This document shows, piece after piece, positions 24,929 through 33,920 of a stretch of 55,048 nucleotides of DNA. Numbering within the stretch: the first letter of the stretch is position 1; every line of letters starts with the position of its first letter. The position numbers were made by a program, and so were the translations under genes. The notes beneath the pieces were generated by a model. The model saw only the letters and a program-made list of their open reading frames with translations, had not been told where the DNA came from and made no database searches. Source of the DNA: Clostridium sp. (GTDB lineage: Bacteria; Bacillota; Clostridia; Clostridiales; Clostridiaceae); the NCBI RefSeq assembly GCF_030532265.1, contig NZ_JAUNLM010000005.1, forward strand, positions 7,910-62,957, in the 5' to 3' direction.

Positions 24929-25512
24929 AACTTTTCCCCCTCATATATAGCTTTTGCCATTTTTAAATCTTCTTTTGTATCAATATCAAAAAACTCTATA
25001 CTTTTATTAAAATAAACAGGTGTAACTTTTTTAATGTTATTTTTTATTACATTTCTTCCACCTATATCACCTTCAATATTCATTAATTCAAACTTAAATT
25101 CCCTTGAAAAAATTACTGGACTTTTATTTTTGCCATTTACTTTTGGAAGTATTATTCCACCCCTCTTTATAAACGTTTTCATAAGTATTTTAATAGTTTC
25201 CTTTTTAATAAAAGGCTGATCTCCAGTAAAAAAAATATATCCATCATATTCCTTTTTCAAAGAACTTAAAGCTAATTTTATACTCTCACTTTGTCCATAT
25301 TTAAACCTTCCATTATATATAGTTTTAACTTGTAAATTCTCTGCTATATCTTTAACTTCTTTATCTTTATAAACTACTATTACATCTTCAAAATCACAAC
25401 TTTTTGCTAATTCAATAGTCCATCTTATTAAAGGCTTATTATATAAATTTATAAGAAGCTTATTTTCACTCATTCTTCTAGACATCCCAGATGCCATAAT
25501 TATTGCTACCAA
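24925..25512 (-). CDS. mocA: MocA-like molybdenum cofactor cytidylyltransferase
   Basis: A 195-residue nucleotidyltransferase with the N-terminal loop AIIMASGMSRRMSENKLLI (nucleotide-binding, with the conserved Lys), FFTGDQPFIKKE (metal-binding Asp), and IEGDIGGRNVIK. It resembles MocA/YgfJ enzymes that add CMP to molybdopterin to make the cytosine dinucleotide cofactor used by xanthine-dehydrogenase-family enzymes of this kind. The start is TTG at 25510-25512: GAGGTG lies 6 nt before it and the frame aligns with family N-termini only there. It overlaps yqeB by 4 nt and follows yqeC by 22 nt. Confidence 0.92.
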   Translation of the reverse strand: MVAIIMASGMSRRMSENKLLINLYNKPLIRWTIELAKSCDFEDVIVVYKDKEVKDIAENLQVKTIYNGRFKYGQSESIKLALSSLKKEYDGYIFFTGDQPFIKKETIKILMKTFIKRGGIILPKVNGKNKSPVIFSREFKFELMNIEGDIGGRNVIKNNIKKVTPVYFNKSIEFFDIDTKEDLKMAKAIYEGEKL

Positions 25513-25534
25513 CTAAAACACCTCAATATAAAAC

Positions 25535-26251
25535 TTAAAATAAAAAATAACTTTCATTTAAGAGACTTCCACCTATTATTTTATTTATATTTATATTTTT
25601 CCTCTCTAATATTTTTAGCAACTTACATGCCATTTCATATTGTTTTTTATTCTCTATCTTATTTAAAAATAATATTTTTTCTCCAACACTATTTTTAAAT
25701 AATCCATTTTTACTTGAAATAACATTTGCTATCGCCTCAGGAGTTATTTCCTCTCCTTCTGATATAAGAGATATTTTTGAAAACTTTTCTATTCTATGAA
25801 TTATATCCTCTTTAGCAACTTTCCCTATAATATCTATAGGTATTATTCCTACTGTTTTATTTGTTCTCTTACTTATTACTGGTTCAGTTTCATTCCAACC
25901 TTTTAATGGCTTTCTCTTTGAACCATCACTCTCTATTAATAAATAATCAAATCCATATACATTTTCATCTATTAATTCTACATTTGTATGAAATTTGTTT
26001 TCAGAAACAATTTCTCCAATTAAAAAATTTATACCTTTTTCTAAATTAATATTTTTAGATTCATTTAAAAATATAATATTAAATTTTTCATCTTCTTTTG
26101 GGATAAACATTTTAGTAGAGGTAGTTATAATAACTTTTTTATTAGATAACTCTTTAGATAATTTGTACATAAATGTCGTCTTTCCACCAGATCCAACAAC
26201 AGAAACTATATCACCATTTTTTAAATCAATTAAGTCAAATAAATTTTTCAT
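25535..26251 (-). CDS. yqeC: YqeC-type selenium-dependent hydroxylase accessory protein
   Basis: About 238 residues with an N-terminal P-loop GSGGKTTFMYKLSKEL, then ITTSTKMFIPKE and the acidic strand LLIESDGSKRKPLKGW, and a C-terminal KNGLFKN and VGEKILFLNKIENKKQ. This is the YqeC family, GTPase/ATPase-like proteins restricted to SDMH loci; the role in selenium or cofactor delivery is unproven. The ATG at 26249-26251 follows GGAGG at 6 nt, and an upstream TTG would overlap that site. It is the first gene of the accessory operon, preceded by a likely vegetative promoter. Confidence 0.92.
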   Translation of the reverse strand: MKNLFDLIDLKNGDIVSVVGSGGKTTFMYKLSKELSNKKVIITTSTKMFIPKEDEKFNIIFLNESKNINLEKGINFLIGEIVSENKFHTNVELIDENVYGFDYLLIESDGSKRKPLKGWNETEPVISKRTNKTVGIIPIDIIGKVAKEDIIHRIEKFSKISLISEGEEITPEAIANVISSKNGLFKNSVGEKILFLNKIENKKQYEMACKLLKILERKNININKIIGGSLLNESYFLF

Positions 26252-26277
26252 AAATTCCTCCAAAGTCCCTTGGTTTA

Positions 26278-26305
26278 ATTATACAATTTATTTAAATTTT
26301 TTCAA
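26278..26305 (-). promoter_or_regulatory. Promoter of the yqeC-mocA-yqeB-xdhC-activator operon
   Basis: Minus-strand TTGAAA (26305-26300) and TATAAT (26283-26278) are spaced by 16 nt. The site is just downstream of the terminator that closes the aldolase operon and about 27 nt before the yqeC start, leaving a short leader. Confidence 0.55.
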
Positions 26306-26315
26306 ATTTTTATAT

Positions 26316-26357
26316 ATAAAAAATCGTCTATAAATTATTATTAATTTATAGACGATT
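26316..26357 (-). terminator. Terminator of the glycyl radical enzyme operon
   Basis: AATCGTCTATAAATTA and its exact complement (16 bp, 4-nt loop; 26322-26337 with 26342-26357), followed by TTTTTTTATA on the minus strand. It lies 33 nt past the aldolase stop codon. Confidence 0.9.
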
Positions 26358-26389
26358 AATTTCTTAATAACATAAAATTTTTAAATTTA

Positions 26390-27070
26390 CTATTTTACAT
26401 CAGTTGTTAAATTACCTTCACCATATACACTTTCCCAATCTTTAATAAATTGTTCAACACTCCAATCAGTTAATGGATGCTCTAACATTTTATCCATTAT
26501 TTCTGGATTTACAGTTACTGAATCAACCCCATATTTGCTTAATTCATGGACTTGTTGAACATTTTTAAATGATGCTGCCAAAACTTTGCAATCTAAGCTA
26601 TAAAGTTTTAATTCATCAATAATATCCTTTACTACTTGTACACCATTTCCACTTATATTATCAATTCTATTTACATATGGAGCAACAAACTTAGCACCAC
26701 TTACTGCAGCCATTAATGCTTGCTGAGCTGTAAATATTGCAGTAGCTGTTATATTTATCCCATCTTTACTTAAAACTTTAATTGCTTTAATTCCTTCTTT
26801 AGTTACAGGAATTTTAATATAAAGATTTCCCCCTATAGTTTTATTTAAATATTTAGCTTCTCTTACCATTTCTTCTGAAGTCTTACCTAAAACTTGTACA
26901 TGTAACATTGTATCTTTATCAATTATTTCTCTTATATCTTTTAAAAGTCTTAAAAATTTTTTATTCTCCTTTGATATTATTGTTGGATTTGTTGTTACTC
27001 CTGTTATTGGATATAAATCAAAAGCTCTCTTTATATCAGCTATATTTGCAGTATCTAACATGTATATCAT
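26390..27070 (-). CDS. fsa: Fructose-6-phosphate aldolase / transaldolase-like (FSA family)
   Basis: About 226 residues, the short single-barrel length of FsaA/TalC. Signatures are MIYMLDTANIADIKRAFDLYPITGVTTNPTI (start in two parts of the barrel), the Schiff-base Lys in LYIKIPVTKEGIKAIK, FTAQQALMAAVSGAKFVAPYVNRI and the C-terminal KMLEHPLTDWSVEQFIKDW. FSA enzymes split or join C3 units of 6-phosphate sugars. It follows the glycyl radical enzyme gene by about 60 nt, the same pairing as E. coli ybiW/fsaA and pflD/fsaB. There, to my recollection, the aldolase cleaves 1-deoxyfructose-6-phosphate made by the radical enzyme into glyceraldehyde-3-phosphate and hydroxyacetone. The ATG at 27068-27070 has GGGGAG upstream. 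Confidence 0.92.
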   Translation of the reverse strand: MIYMLDTANIADIKRAFDLYPITGVTTNPTIISKENKKFLRLLKDIREIIDKDTMLHVQVLGKTSEEMVREAKYLNKTIGGNLYIKIPVTKEGIKAIKVLSKDGINITATAIFTAQQALMAAVSGAKFVAPYVNRIDNISGNGVQVVKDIIDELKLYSLDCKVLAASFKNVQQVHELSKYGVDSVTVNPEIMDKMLEHPLTDWSVEQFIKDWESVYGEGNLTTDVK

Positions 27071-27132
27071 AATTATTTCTCCCCTTTTAATATATAAATT
27101 TTGCACTTTAAAATATTTTTATTTAATTAAAT

Positions 27133-29538
27133 TTATAATGCTTCTTCTGTTCTTGATATTATGTCTTCTTGAGTTGTAGGATCTAATGTAACAAACTGTG
27201 CACAATACCCTGCAACTCTAACTATTACATCTCTGTATTTTTCTGGGTCCTTTTGTGCTGCTCTTAATGTTTCAGTTGAAATTATATTAAATTGTATATG
27301 CCATCCCTTCATTGCTACAAAAGATTTTATTAAAGCTACAAACTTTTCAAATTGAGCATCTCCCTTTAATAATTCCGGTGAAAACTTTTGATTTAATAAT
27401 TGTCCACCTGTCATTAATATAGTTTTAAGTTTAGTTATTGATTTTAATACAGATGTTGGTCCATTTACATCTGTTCCTTGAACTGGTGATGCTCCCTCTG
27501 CTGCTGGAGTCCATGCTTTTCTACCATCTGGAGTTGCTCCTGTTACTGTTCCCATAGGTACATTTGATGAAATTCCAGAAGTTGATAAGCCATATTTGCA
27601 ACCAATTGGACCTTTTCCTTTTCTTGTTGTATCATATTTTACTATTTCATTAATATAAGTATCATAAGCTTCTTTTGCTATATTATCTACATAATCTATA
27701 TCATTACCATACTTTGGTGCTTCTAATAATATTTTTTGAATAACTTTTCCTTTTTCTCCTTCAAAGTTATTATTTAAAGCACTCATAACTTCTTCCTTAC
27801 TTAAATATTTATTTTCATATACTACACTCTTTAATGCTGCTAAGGAATTTGCCACATTTGCAAGTCCAACTTGAAGACCTGAAACAAAATCATATACAGA
27901 GCCACCTTCTTTTATACTCTTGCCTCTTTCTATACAATTATCTACAAGTGATGAACATAACATATCTGGAAACTCTTCAAGATGAGTATCAGCAAGTTTA
28001 TCAAGGGCTACTGTAAGTTTTGTATAATATTTAATATTTTTATTCCAAGCTTCCCAAAGTTCATTATAAGTATTAAAGTTTGTAAGATTACCATTTCCAG
28101 TTAAAAGAGTTTTTCCTGTTCTCTTATCAAAACCATCATTTAATGTAAGTTCTAAAGCTTTTATCATATTTAAAAATGTCATTCCTGTACATCTATATCC
28201 CCATTTACCTGGAACTGCTACTTCAACACAACCAACCATTGTGTAATTATAAGCATCTTTATAACTTACACCCTTATTTAAAAGTGCAGGTACTATTATT
28301 TCATCTGTATGCAGTGCAGGCATCCCAAAACCTGTTCTTATTACATTTGCACATTCTCTTATAAATTTTTCTGGACTATTTGAATGTAATCTTGCTGAAA
28401 GATTTGGTTGAGTAAGCTTTGCTTCTCCAACACTCTCTAAAATAAGATAGCTTAATTCATTAACACAATCACTTCCATCAAAGTTAGAGCCTCCAATAGT
28501 TACATTTTGATATGTTGGATATCCAGCGCCATATCCTGAGTGTGAAGTTGGTCTAACTTTTAATATTGAATAAAGTTTTATCCATAAACACTGTAATATT
28601 TCCTTTGCTTCATCTCTAGTTATAATGCCTTTTTCAATATCATTTTTATAATATTTATATAAATATTGATCTAGTCTTCCAAGTGATGCTGAATGTCCAT
28701 TACTTTCAATTTGAATTACTAAATGAATAAACCAAACTAATTGCACAGCCTCATAAAAACTTCTTGGTGGATTTTCTGGAACAATACTACAAACTTCTGC
28801 GATTTTGATTAATTCAAGTCTTCTTTTTTCATTATCTTCATTTTTAGCAAGTTCCATAGCAAGATTTGCATATCTATTTGCAAATTTAATTACTGCTTCA
28901 TTAGTTATAATTACACCCTCTAAAAATGCTTTTTTTCTTAATCCATCATTTTCACTTATATCTACATTTTTAAGCTTTTCCTTTGCTTCATCAATTACAC
29001 CTTTTAATCCTAAATTAAGTGCCTTTTCAAAATCTGGAACTATATGTCCATCTCCTGATGTCATATTTCCTTCACCATGTATTACTTTAACTGAAATTGC
29101 ATCTTCTATTTCTTTTGGTATTTCTCCATAACATTTATCTCTTAATGTTTTTCCATTCCAATAATCTACTATCTCTAATAATTCATCTATATCATCTTCA
29201 TTAAGATGGAAGTTATCTCCTTCCCTTTTATCAAAATTTCCTTTTTCTTTAATTTCATCTTTCATCCATTTTGCTGCATATTCAGGAAAAATTGGAGCAG
29301 TTCTTTCATTCGAAGCCTGATTACCAACTATAAGTTCTCCATCTTTAATGTATATAGTCATATTTTTTAATATTTTTTCAACTGCCTTAGCTCTCTTTAT
29401 ATAAACTGGAGCATTTTCATATTCCTTATACGCCTCTGTTACATATCTAGCTCTTTCAATACAAACACTAGGTGTTTGTGATAAAACTGATTCTCTTAAA
29501 GCCTTTACTCTCTCACTTCTAATCTCATAAACTTTCAT
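27133..29538 (-). CDS. Glycyl radical enzyme of the PFL2 (YbiW/PflD-like) group
   Basis: An 801-residue glycyl radical enzyme. The thiyl Cys is Cys437 in YTMVGCVEVAVPG, followed two residues later by Glu439, the general-base position of C-O lyases and dehydratases and unlike the Cys-Cys of true pyruvate formate-lyase. The radical site is Gly777 in VIVRVAGYCAQF. Such enzymes catalyse radical eliminations (glycerol, choline, isethionate, anhydrohexitol phosphates). The neighbours, an FSA aldolase and a DeoR sugar-phosphate regulator, point to a phosphorylated sugar derivative. By analogy with YbiW/PflD a 1,5-anhydrohexitol-6-phosphate is the leading candidate; no kinase or PTS gene for it is in the window. 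Do not read it as formate C-acetyltransferase. Confidence 0.93.
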   Translation of the reverse strand: MKVYEIRSERVKALRESVLSQTPSVCIERARYVTEAYKEYENAPVYIKRAKAVEKILKNMTIYIKDGELIVGNQASNERTAPIFPEYAAKWMKDEIKEKGNFDKREGDNFHLNEDDIDELLEIVDYWNGKTLRDKCYGEIPKEIEDAISVKVIHGEGNMTSGDGHIVPDFEKALNLGLKGVIDEAKEKLKNVDISENDGLRKKAFLEGVIITNEAVIKFANRYANLAMELAKNEDNEKRRLELIKIAEVCSIVPENPPRSFYEAVQLVWFIHLVIQIESNGHSASLGRLDQYLYKYYKNDIEKGIITRDEAKEILQCLWIKLYSILKVRPTSHSGYGAGYPTYQNVTIGGSNFDGSDCVNELSYLILESVGEAKLTQPNLSARLHSNSPEKFIRECANVIRTGFGMPALHTDEIIVPALLNKGVSYKDAYNYTMVGCVEVAVPGKWGYRCTGMTFLNMIKALELTLNDGFDKRTGKTLLTGNGNLTNFNTYNELWEAWNKNIKYYTKLTVALDKLADTHLEEFPDMLCSSLVDNCIERGKSIKEGGSVYDFVSGLQVGLANVANSLAALKSVVYENKYLSKEEVMSALNNNFEGEKGKVIQKILLEAPKYGNDIDYVDNIAKEAYDTYINEIVKYDTTRKGKGPIGCKYGLSTSGISSNVPMGTVTGATPDGRKAWTPAAEGASPVQGTDVNGPTSVLKSITKLKTILMTGGQLLNQKFSPELLKGDAQFEKFVALIKSFVAMKGWHIQFNIISTETLRAAQKDPEKYRDVIVRVAGYCAQFVTLDPTTQEDIISRTEEAL

Positions 29539-29553
29539 AAATTTAACCTCCTC

Positions 29554-30456
29554 TTATCCACCAATTACACATTTTAAGCCTTTATTTTGAACAATATTTT
29601 TTAAATGTTCTATGTCAATTTCGTTTAAGTTCTTCAATTCTTTTAATTTATAATCTCTTTGAAGTTGTCTATACTTGTCTTTTCCTAATGAATGATACGG
29701 TAATAAATGAATTTCTTTTATATCGTTTTCAATAGCTATATCTGCTGTTTTTGAAATATTTTCTTCATTATCATTTAAACCTGTAATTACAGGAATCCTA
29801 ATAATTATATTATGATGAATTTTACTTAACTTTTTTAAATTATCTAATATAATTTTATTGCTTGCTCCAGTAAACTTCTTATGCATATTATCATCAGTAC
29901 TTTTTATATCAAACATAACAGTATCGCAAAGATTTGCTATATTCTTTAAATCATTAAAGTCTCCAAACCCACTTGTTTCTATAGCTGTATTAATATAATT
30001 TTCCTTACACATATTTAGAAGTTCTAATACAAATTTACTATTCATCAAAACTTCCCCACCCGAAATAGTAACTCCACCACCAGATTGTTTATAAAAAATA
30101 TTATCTTTATAAACTTCATTAAACACTTCTTTTACATCTCGTTCTTTTCCTACAAAATTTAAAGCAGACATTGGACATGTTTTTATACATTCGCCACATA
30201 ATATACACTTATTCCTGTTTATTACTACTTTATTATTTTTAAAAATAATTGCATTATTATTGCATGAATTTATACATCTTTTACATTTTATACACTTATT
30301 TTCGTTATAATAAATATCATTTTCTTTTCTTTGAGTTTCCGGATTTGCACACCATATACATTTTAATGGACACCCTTTTAAAAAAACTACTGTTCTAATT
30401 CCAGGACCATCATGTGTAGCGTATTTTTCTATTTCACACACAACAGCTTTGTTCAT
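29554..30456 (-). CDS. Glycyl radical enzyme activating protein (radical SAM)
   Basis: About 300 residues. GPGIRTVVFLKGCPLKCIWCANPE holds the radical-SAM CxxxCxxC cluster, and two extra 4Fe-4S ferredoxin motifs follow (CIKCKRCINSC and CILCGECIKTCP), as in activases of the non-PFL glycyl radical enzymes. SGGGVTISGGEVLM (SAM-binding GGE region) and ETSGFG come next. It abstracts the H atom from Gly777 of the enzyme encoded 15 nt downstream. The ATG at 30454-30456 follows GGGAGGTGG. It is the first gene of the operon, and the divergent DeoR regulator gene lies 150 nt upstream, across a region of direct repeats. Confidence 0.94.
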   Translation of the reverse strand: MNKAVVCEIEKYATHDGPGIRTVVFLKGCPLKCIWCANPETQRKENDIYYNENKCIKCKRCINSCNNNAIIFKNNKVVINRNKCILCGECIKTCPMSALNFVGKERDVKEVFNEVYKDNIFYKQSGGGVTISGGEVLMNSKFVLELLNMCKENYINTAIETSGFGDFNDLKNIANLCDTVMFDIKSTDDNMHKKFTGASNKIILDNLKKLSKIHHNIIIRIPVITGLNDNEENISKTADIAIENDIKEIHLLPYHSLGKDKYRQLQRDYKLKELKNLNEIDIEHLKNIVQNKGLKCVIGG

Positions 30457-30470
30457 ATAAACCACCTCCC

Positions 30471-30505
30471 ATTTATTATCATTTAATTTTATTTATTATC
30501 ATTTA
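30471..30505. promoter_or_regulatory. Direct-repeat operator in front of the glycyl radical operon
   Basis: ATTTATTATCATTTA occurs twice, at 30471-30485 and 30491-30505: a perfect 15-nt repeat with a 20-nt period, placed just before the activase start. A looser pair, TTTTCATTTA and TTCTCATTTTA, lies at about 30559-30579 near the DeoR gene start. Tandem repeats of this spacing are typical of DeoR-family operators. Confidence 0.65.
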
Positions 30506-30606
30506 TCTATATTTTATAGTTATTAATTATTAATGTCAATATATTCAATTCTTATTTGTTTTCATTTATTCTCATTTTATATATAATAATAATGAGGTGA
30601 ATTAAA

Positions 30607-31371
30607 ATGTTTATGGAAGAAAGACTTAATGAAATATTAGAATTAGTAAAAAAAAATAATAAAGTCTTAGTTAAAGATTTAAGTAATAAATTTAATGTTA
30701 CAGAAAGTATGATAAGAAAAGATTTAAATAAACTTGAAAAGGAAGGTTTGGTTGAAAGGACTTATGGTGGTGCTATACTTCCAAGAAATTTAGCTGAAAG
30801 CACAAATATTTCTAATAGACTTATAAATAATATAGATACAAAAAAAATTATAGCCAATAAAGCTTTTGAAAATATAAAAGATAATGATACTATATTTTTA
30901 GATATATCAAGTACAAACTACTTACTTGCTGAATTATTATCTAAAAGTTCAAAAAAAATAACATTAGTTACTAATATGGTTGAAATAACTTCTCTTTTTA
31001 ATAATCCTGAACTTAAAATAGATGTTATTTGTATAGGCGGTATGTATAACAAAAAACTTGGAGGCGTTGTTGGTTCTGAAGCTATACAAGGTATCTCTAA
31101 ATATAGATTTAATAAAGCGTTTATAGGAAGTTGTGGAATAAACATTTTTGATAAAAGTATAAATAACTTTGATTTAGAAGAAGGTAACACTAAGAAAGCA
31201 ATAATTGAAGCATCAAATAAAACTTATCTTCTAATAGAAAATAGAAAATTTAATTTTGATGGAACTTATAAATTTGGAACTCTATCTGATATAAATTATA
31301 TAATTACAGAAAATACACCTGATAGTAAAATATTAAAAATTATAAATAAATTAAGTATAAATATTATATAA
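30607..31371 (+). CDS. DeoR-family transcriptional repressor
   Basis: A 254-residue regulator. An N-terminal helix-turn-helix of the DeoR type (RLNEILELVKKNNKVLVKDL then KDLNKLEKEGLVERTYGGA) is joined to a sugar-phosphate-isomerase-like effector domain (DTIFLDISSTNYLLAELL, VTNMVEITSLF, GGMYNKKLGGVVGSEA, FIGSCGIN). These proteins usually bind a sugar phosphate and release direct-repeat operators. It is divergent from the activase gene and flanked by matching repeats, so it most likely represses the glycyl radical operon and itself. GAGGTG precedes the ATG. The sugar-phosphate effector domain supports a phosphorylated-sugar substrate for the operon. Confidence 0.93.
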   Translation: MFMEERLNEILELVKKNNKVLVKDLSNKFNVTESMIRKDLNKLEKEGLVERTYGGAILPRNLAESTNISNRLINNIDTKKIIANKAFENIKDNDTIFLDISSTNYLLAELLSKSSKKITLVTNMVEITSLFNNPELKIDVICIGGMYNKKLGGVVGSEAIQGISKYRFNKAFIGSCGINIFDKSINNFDLEEGNTKKAIIEASNKTYLLIENRKFNFDGTYKFGTLSDINYIITENTPDSKILKIINKLSINII

Positions 31372-31442
31372 ATAACTTAGTTATTTAATATATAAGTTTA
31401 TTTTTTATTAAAACTATCTATATATTTTTATTTTTAAATTTA

Positions 31443-31474
31443 ATAAGGATATATTTAATTAAATATATCCTTAT
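31443..31474. terminator. 32-nt perfect palindrome between convergent genes
   Basis: ATAAGGATATATTTAA and its exact complement meet with no spacer, between the DeoR stop and the queF stop (31481). T-rich DNA lies on both sides, so it can end either transcript. Confidence 0.7.
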
Positions 31475-31480
31475 ACACTA

Positions 31481-31975
31481 TTATCTATTATCTATTTTTT
31501 CTGGATAAAGATCATGGTTTACTAATCTATTGTAAGCAACCTGTTCCCATTTGGTGCCTTTCTTACCGTAATTGCAATAAGGATCTATTGATATACCGCC
31601 TCTTGGAGTAAATTTTCCCCAAACTTCTATATATTTAGGATCCATTACTTTAATTAAATCTTTCATTATTATGTTAATACAATCTTCATGAAAATCTCCA
31701 TGATTTCTAAAACTAAATAAATATAATTTTAAAGACTTACTTTCTACCATATTTATATTTGGTACATATGATATATATATTGTTGCAAAGTCAGGTTGTC
31801 CAGTTATTGGACAAAGACTTGTAAACTCTGGAAAGTTAAATTTTACAAAGTAATCATTATCTTTATGTTTATTTTCAAAAACTTCTAAAACCTCTGGTGT
31901 ATATGAAAATTCATAATTTGTATTTTTATTTCCAAGTAGTGTTAATCCTTCATTTTCTCTATTTAAATTTTGCAT
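31481..31975 (-). CDS. queF: NADPH-dependent preQ0 reductase (QueF)
   Basis: A 164-residue unimodular QueF. The catalytic Cys is in [16 protein letters not shown], and the NADPH-binding QueF motif appears as [22 protein letters not shown]. It reduces the nitrile of 7-cyano-7-deazaguanine to preQ1, the base inserted into tRNA on the way to queuosine. It is the last gene of the operon, 16 nt after queC. A run GGGGGA precedes the ATG. Having QueF confirms that the pathway proceeds to preQ1 rather than stopping at preQ0. Confidence 0.96.
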   Translation of the reverse strand: MQNLNRENEGLTLLGNKNTNYEFSYTPEVLEVFENKHKDNDYFVKFNFPEFTSLCPITGQPDFATIYISYVPNINMVESKSLKLYLFSFRNHGDFHEDCINIIMKDLIKVMDPKYIEVWGKFTPRGGISIDPYCNYGKKGTKWEQVAYNRLVNHDLYPEKIDNR

Positions 31976-31991
31976 AACAAAAAATCCCCCA

Positions 31992-32648
31992 TTATTTAAA
32001 TTTATTTTTAAACTTTATATAACCATTTTTCCTTAATGTACATGATGGACAATGACCACATCCATTTCCTATTATTCCGTTATAACAAGTTAAAGTTTCA
32101 TTTTTAACTATATCTAAAACACCTAAATCATCCGCTAATTTCCAAGTTTCTGCTTTATCTATCCACATAAGTGGCGTTATTATTTCAAATTGATAGTCCA
32201 TTGATAAGTTCAATGTGACATTTAATGATTTTATAAACACATCTCTACAATCTGGATAACCACTAAAATCACTTTGTGAAACACCTGTAATTATATTATT
32301 TATTCCTCTTTGCTTTGCAAATATTGCAACAAAACTTAGAAACAAAAGGTTTCTTCCATCTACAAAGCTATTTGGAACTGTATCTTTCTTCACCTCTTTA
32401 TCAACTTCTATATCTACTCTAGTTAATGAATTTGGAGCTAATTGATTTAACAAATTTAAATCTAATATATAATGTTCCACATTATACTTTTTACAAATAT
32501 TTTTTGCACATTCAAGTTCAAGGTTATGTCTTTGACCATAGTCAAAAGATACTGCAATTACATTTTTATATTTTTTCTTTGCCCAAAATAAACAAGTTGT
32601 ACTATCTTGTCCACCACTAAAAACTACTATTGCTTCTTCCTTATTCAT
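31992..32648 (-). CDS. queC: 7-cyano-7-deazaguanine synthase (QueC)
   Basis: A 218-residue PP-loop ATPase: [18 protein letters not shown] near the N-terminus, the adenine-side [13 protein letters not shown], and the zinc site [10 protein letters not shown] preceded by [10 protein letters not shown]. It turns carboxydeazaguanine plus ammonia and ATP into preQ0. The ATG overlaps the region of the folE stop with only 2 nt between, consistent with tight coupling in the operon. Confidence 0.97.
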   Translation of the reverse strand: MNKEEAIVVFSGGQDSTTCLFWAKKKYKNVIAVSFDYGQRHNLELECAKNICKKYNVEHYILDLNLLNQLAPNSLTRVDIEVDKEVKKDTVPNSFVDGRNLLFLSFVAIFAKQRGINNIITGVSQSDFSGYPDCRDVFIKSLNVTLNLSMDYQFEIITPLMWIDKAETWKLADDLGVLDIVKNETLTCYNGIIGNGCGHCPSCTLRKNGYIKFKNKFK

Positions 32649-32650
32649 TA

Positions 32651-33259
32651 CTAAAATCCACCTTTCATATTTAACAATAACTCTTGTCTTAAAAGTATAT
32701 TTTCTTTAAATTTTCCTTTATAAATACTTGTTTTAGTACATGATCCATTCTTTTTAATTCCTCTAGTTGTCATACAGGAATGTTCCCCTTCTATAATAAC
32801 TGCTATATCAGAACTTTCAGTTATAATTTCTATAATTTCTGCTATATCTTTACCTATTTTTTCTTGAAGTTGCAATCTTCTGCCTACCATATCTGCAATT
32901 CTAGCTATTTTGCTAAGTCCTATTACTTTTCCATTAGGAATATATGCAACTGTAACTTTCATGTTATACATTAAAGCTAAATGATGTTCACAATAACTAA
33001 ATATAGGTATATCTTTAACTATAACCATTTCGTCACTATCTGATATTTCAAAACTTTCATTAAAACATTTATTAAACATTTCTGCTATTTCTTTATTGGA
33101 ATAATTATTACCTTCTAAAACTTCCTTTAACATATTTACATATCTTTTTGGAGTTTCAATTAATCCCTCTCTATTTGGATTTTCTCCAATTAATTCTAAA
33201 AGTTCTCTAACTAACTCTATTGCTCTTTCTTCCTTTTCCTTTGAATTCCAAATATTCAT
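32651..33259 (-). CDS. folE: GTP cyclohydrolase I (queuosine operon FolE)
   Basis: A 202-residue type IA enzyme: zinc and catalytic residues in [14 protein letters not shown], substrate site [20 protein letters not shown] and [14 protein letters not shown] with the second zinc Cys. It makes dihydroneopterin triphosphate, the common precursor of folate and queuosine. Since it sits inside the que operon under a preQ1 riboswitch, its main use here is 7-deazapurine synthesis, although supply to folate synthesis is possible. Spacing to its neighbours is 4 nt or less. Confidence 0.96.
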   Translation of the reverse strand: MNIWNSKEKEERAIELVRELLELIGENPNREGLIETPKRYVNMLKEVLEGNNYSNKEIAEMFNKCFNESFEISDSDEMVIVKDIPIFSYCEHHLALMYNMKVTVAYIPNGKVIGLSKIARIADMVGRRLQLQEKIGKDIAEIIEIITESSDIAVIIEGEHSCMTTRGIKKNGSCTKTSIYKGKFKENILLRQELLLNMKGGF

Positions 33260-33263
33260 TTTC

Positions 33264-33920
33264 TTAAACTCCCTTTTTCATAGGATTCCATATTATTTTA
33301 TGCATTTGTAATTGAAGTCTTATTCCATTTAATTTTCTTAATTTCAAATAATTCACTATATCTTCAAGATTAATTTCATTAAATACTGCACTAACAAATA
33401 CATTAATATTTCTATCTTCTAAATTTTTTTCCTTATATACTTTTTCCATAGTTTTTAAATCTTCTAAATTAGAAACAACAAATTTTACACAATCTATATT
33501 TCTTACAACCTCAAAATTTTCTAATATCATTTTATTTTCCATATTACTTGAAGGGCTTTTGTAATCAACTATATAAGATACAGTTGGAAATTCTTCTATA
33601 TACTCCTTAATATTTATAGAACCATTAGTTTCTACACTTACATTAAATCCATTTTCTATTAATTTTTTTAATAAGCAACTAACATTTTCTTTATGTAAAA
33701 GTGGCTCTCCACCTGTTAATGTTACATTTTTTATATTAAAATCAAGCTTATTTAAAATCTCATTTACATTCATTTCTACACCATCTGATTCATTTTGTGC
33801 ATAACAAGTATCACAATATGAACATCTTAAATTACATTCAGAAAGTCTTATAAAATTAGTGATAAAACCAGCTCTATTTGCTTCTCCATCTATACTTTGA
33901 AAAATTTCAACTACTTTCAT
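33264..33920 (-). CDS. queE: 7-carboxy-7-deazaguanine synthase (QueE, radical SAM)
   Basis: A 218-residue radical-SAM enzyme with [19 protein letters not shown] (CxxxCxxC cluster), LTGGEPLL and [10 protein letters not shown]. It rearranges carboxytetrahydropterin to the deazaguanine ring. The N-terminus ([16 protein letters not shown]) is typical. Its ATG shares one base with the queD stop (TAATG-type junction), so translation is coupled. Confidence 0.95.
   Translation of the reverse strand: MKVVEIFQSIDGEANRAGFITNFIRLSECNLRCSYCDTCYAQNESDGVEMNVNEILNKLDFNIKNVTLTGGEPLLHKENVSCLLKKLIENGFNVSVETNGSINIKEYIEEFPTVSYIVDYKSPSSNMENKMILENFEVVRNIDCVKFVVSNLEDLKTMEKVYKEKNLEDRNINVFVSAVFNEINLEDIVNYLKLRKLNGIRLQLQMHKIIWNPMKKGV

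Noticed and set aside
27133-29538. Annotating the glycyl radical enzyme as formate C-acetyltransferase
   Set aside because: Pyruvate formate-lyase needs two adjacent Cys; this protein has GCVE and its neighbours are an FSA aldolase and a DeoR regulator.
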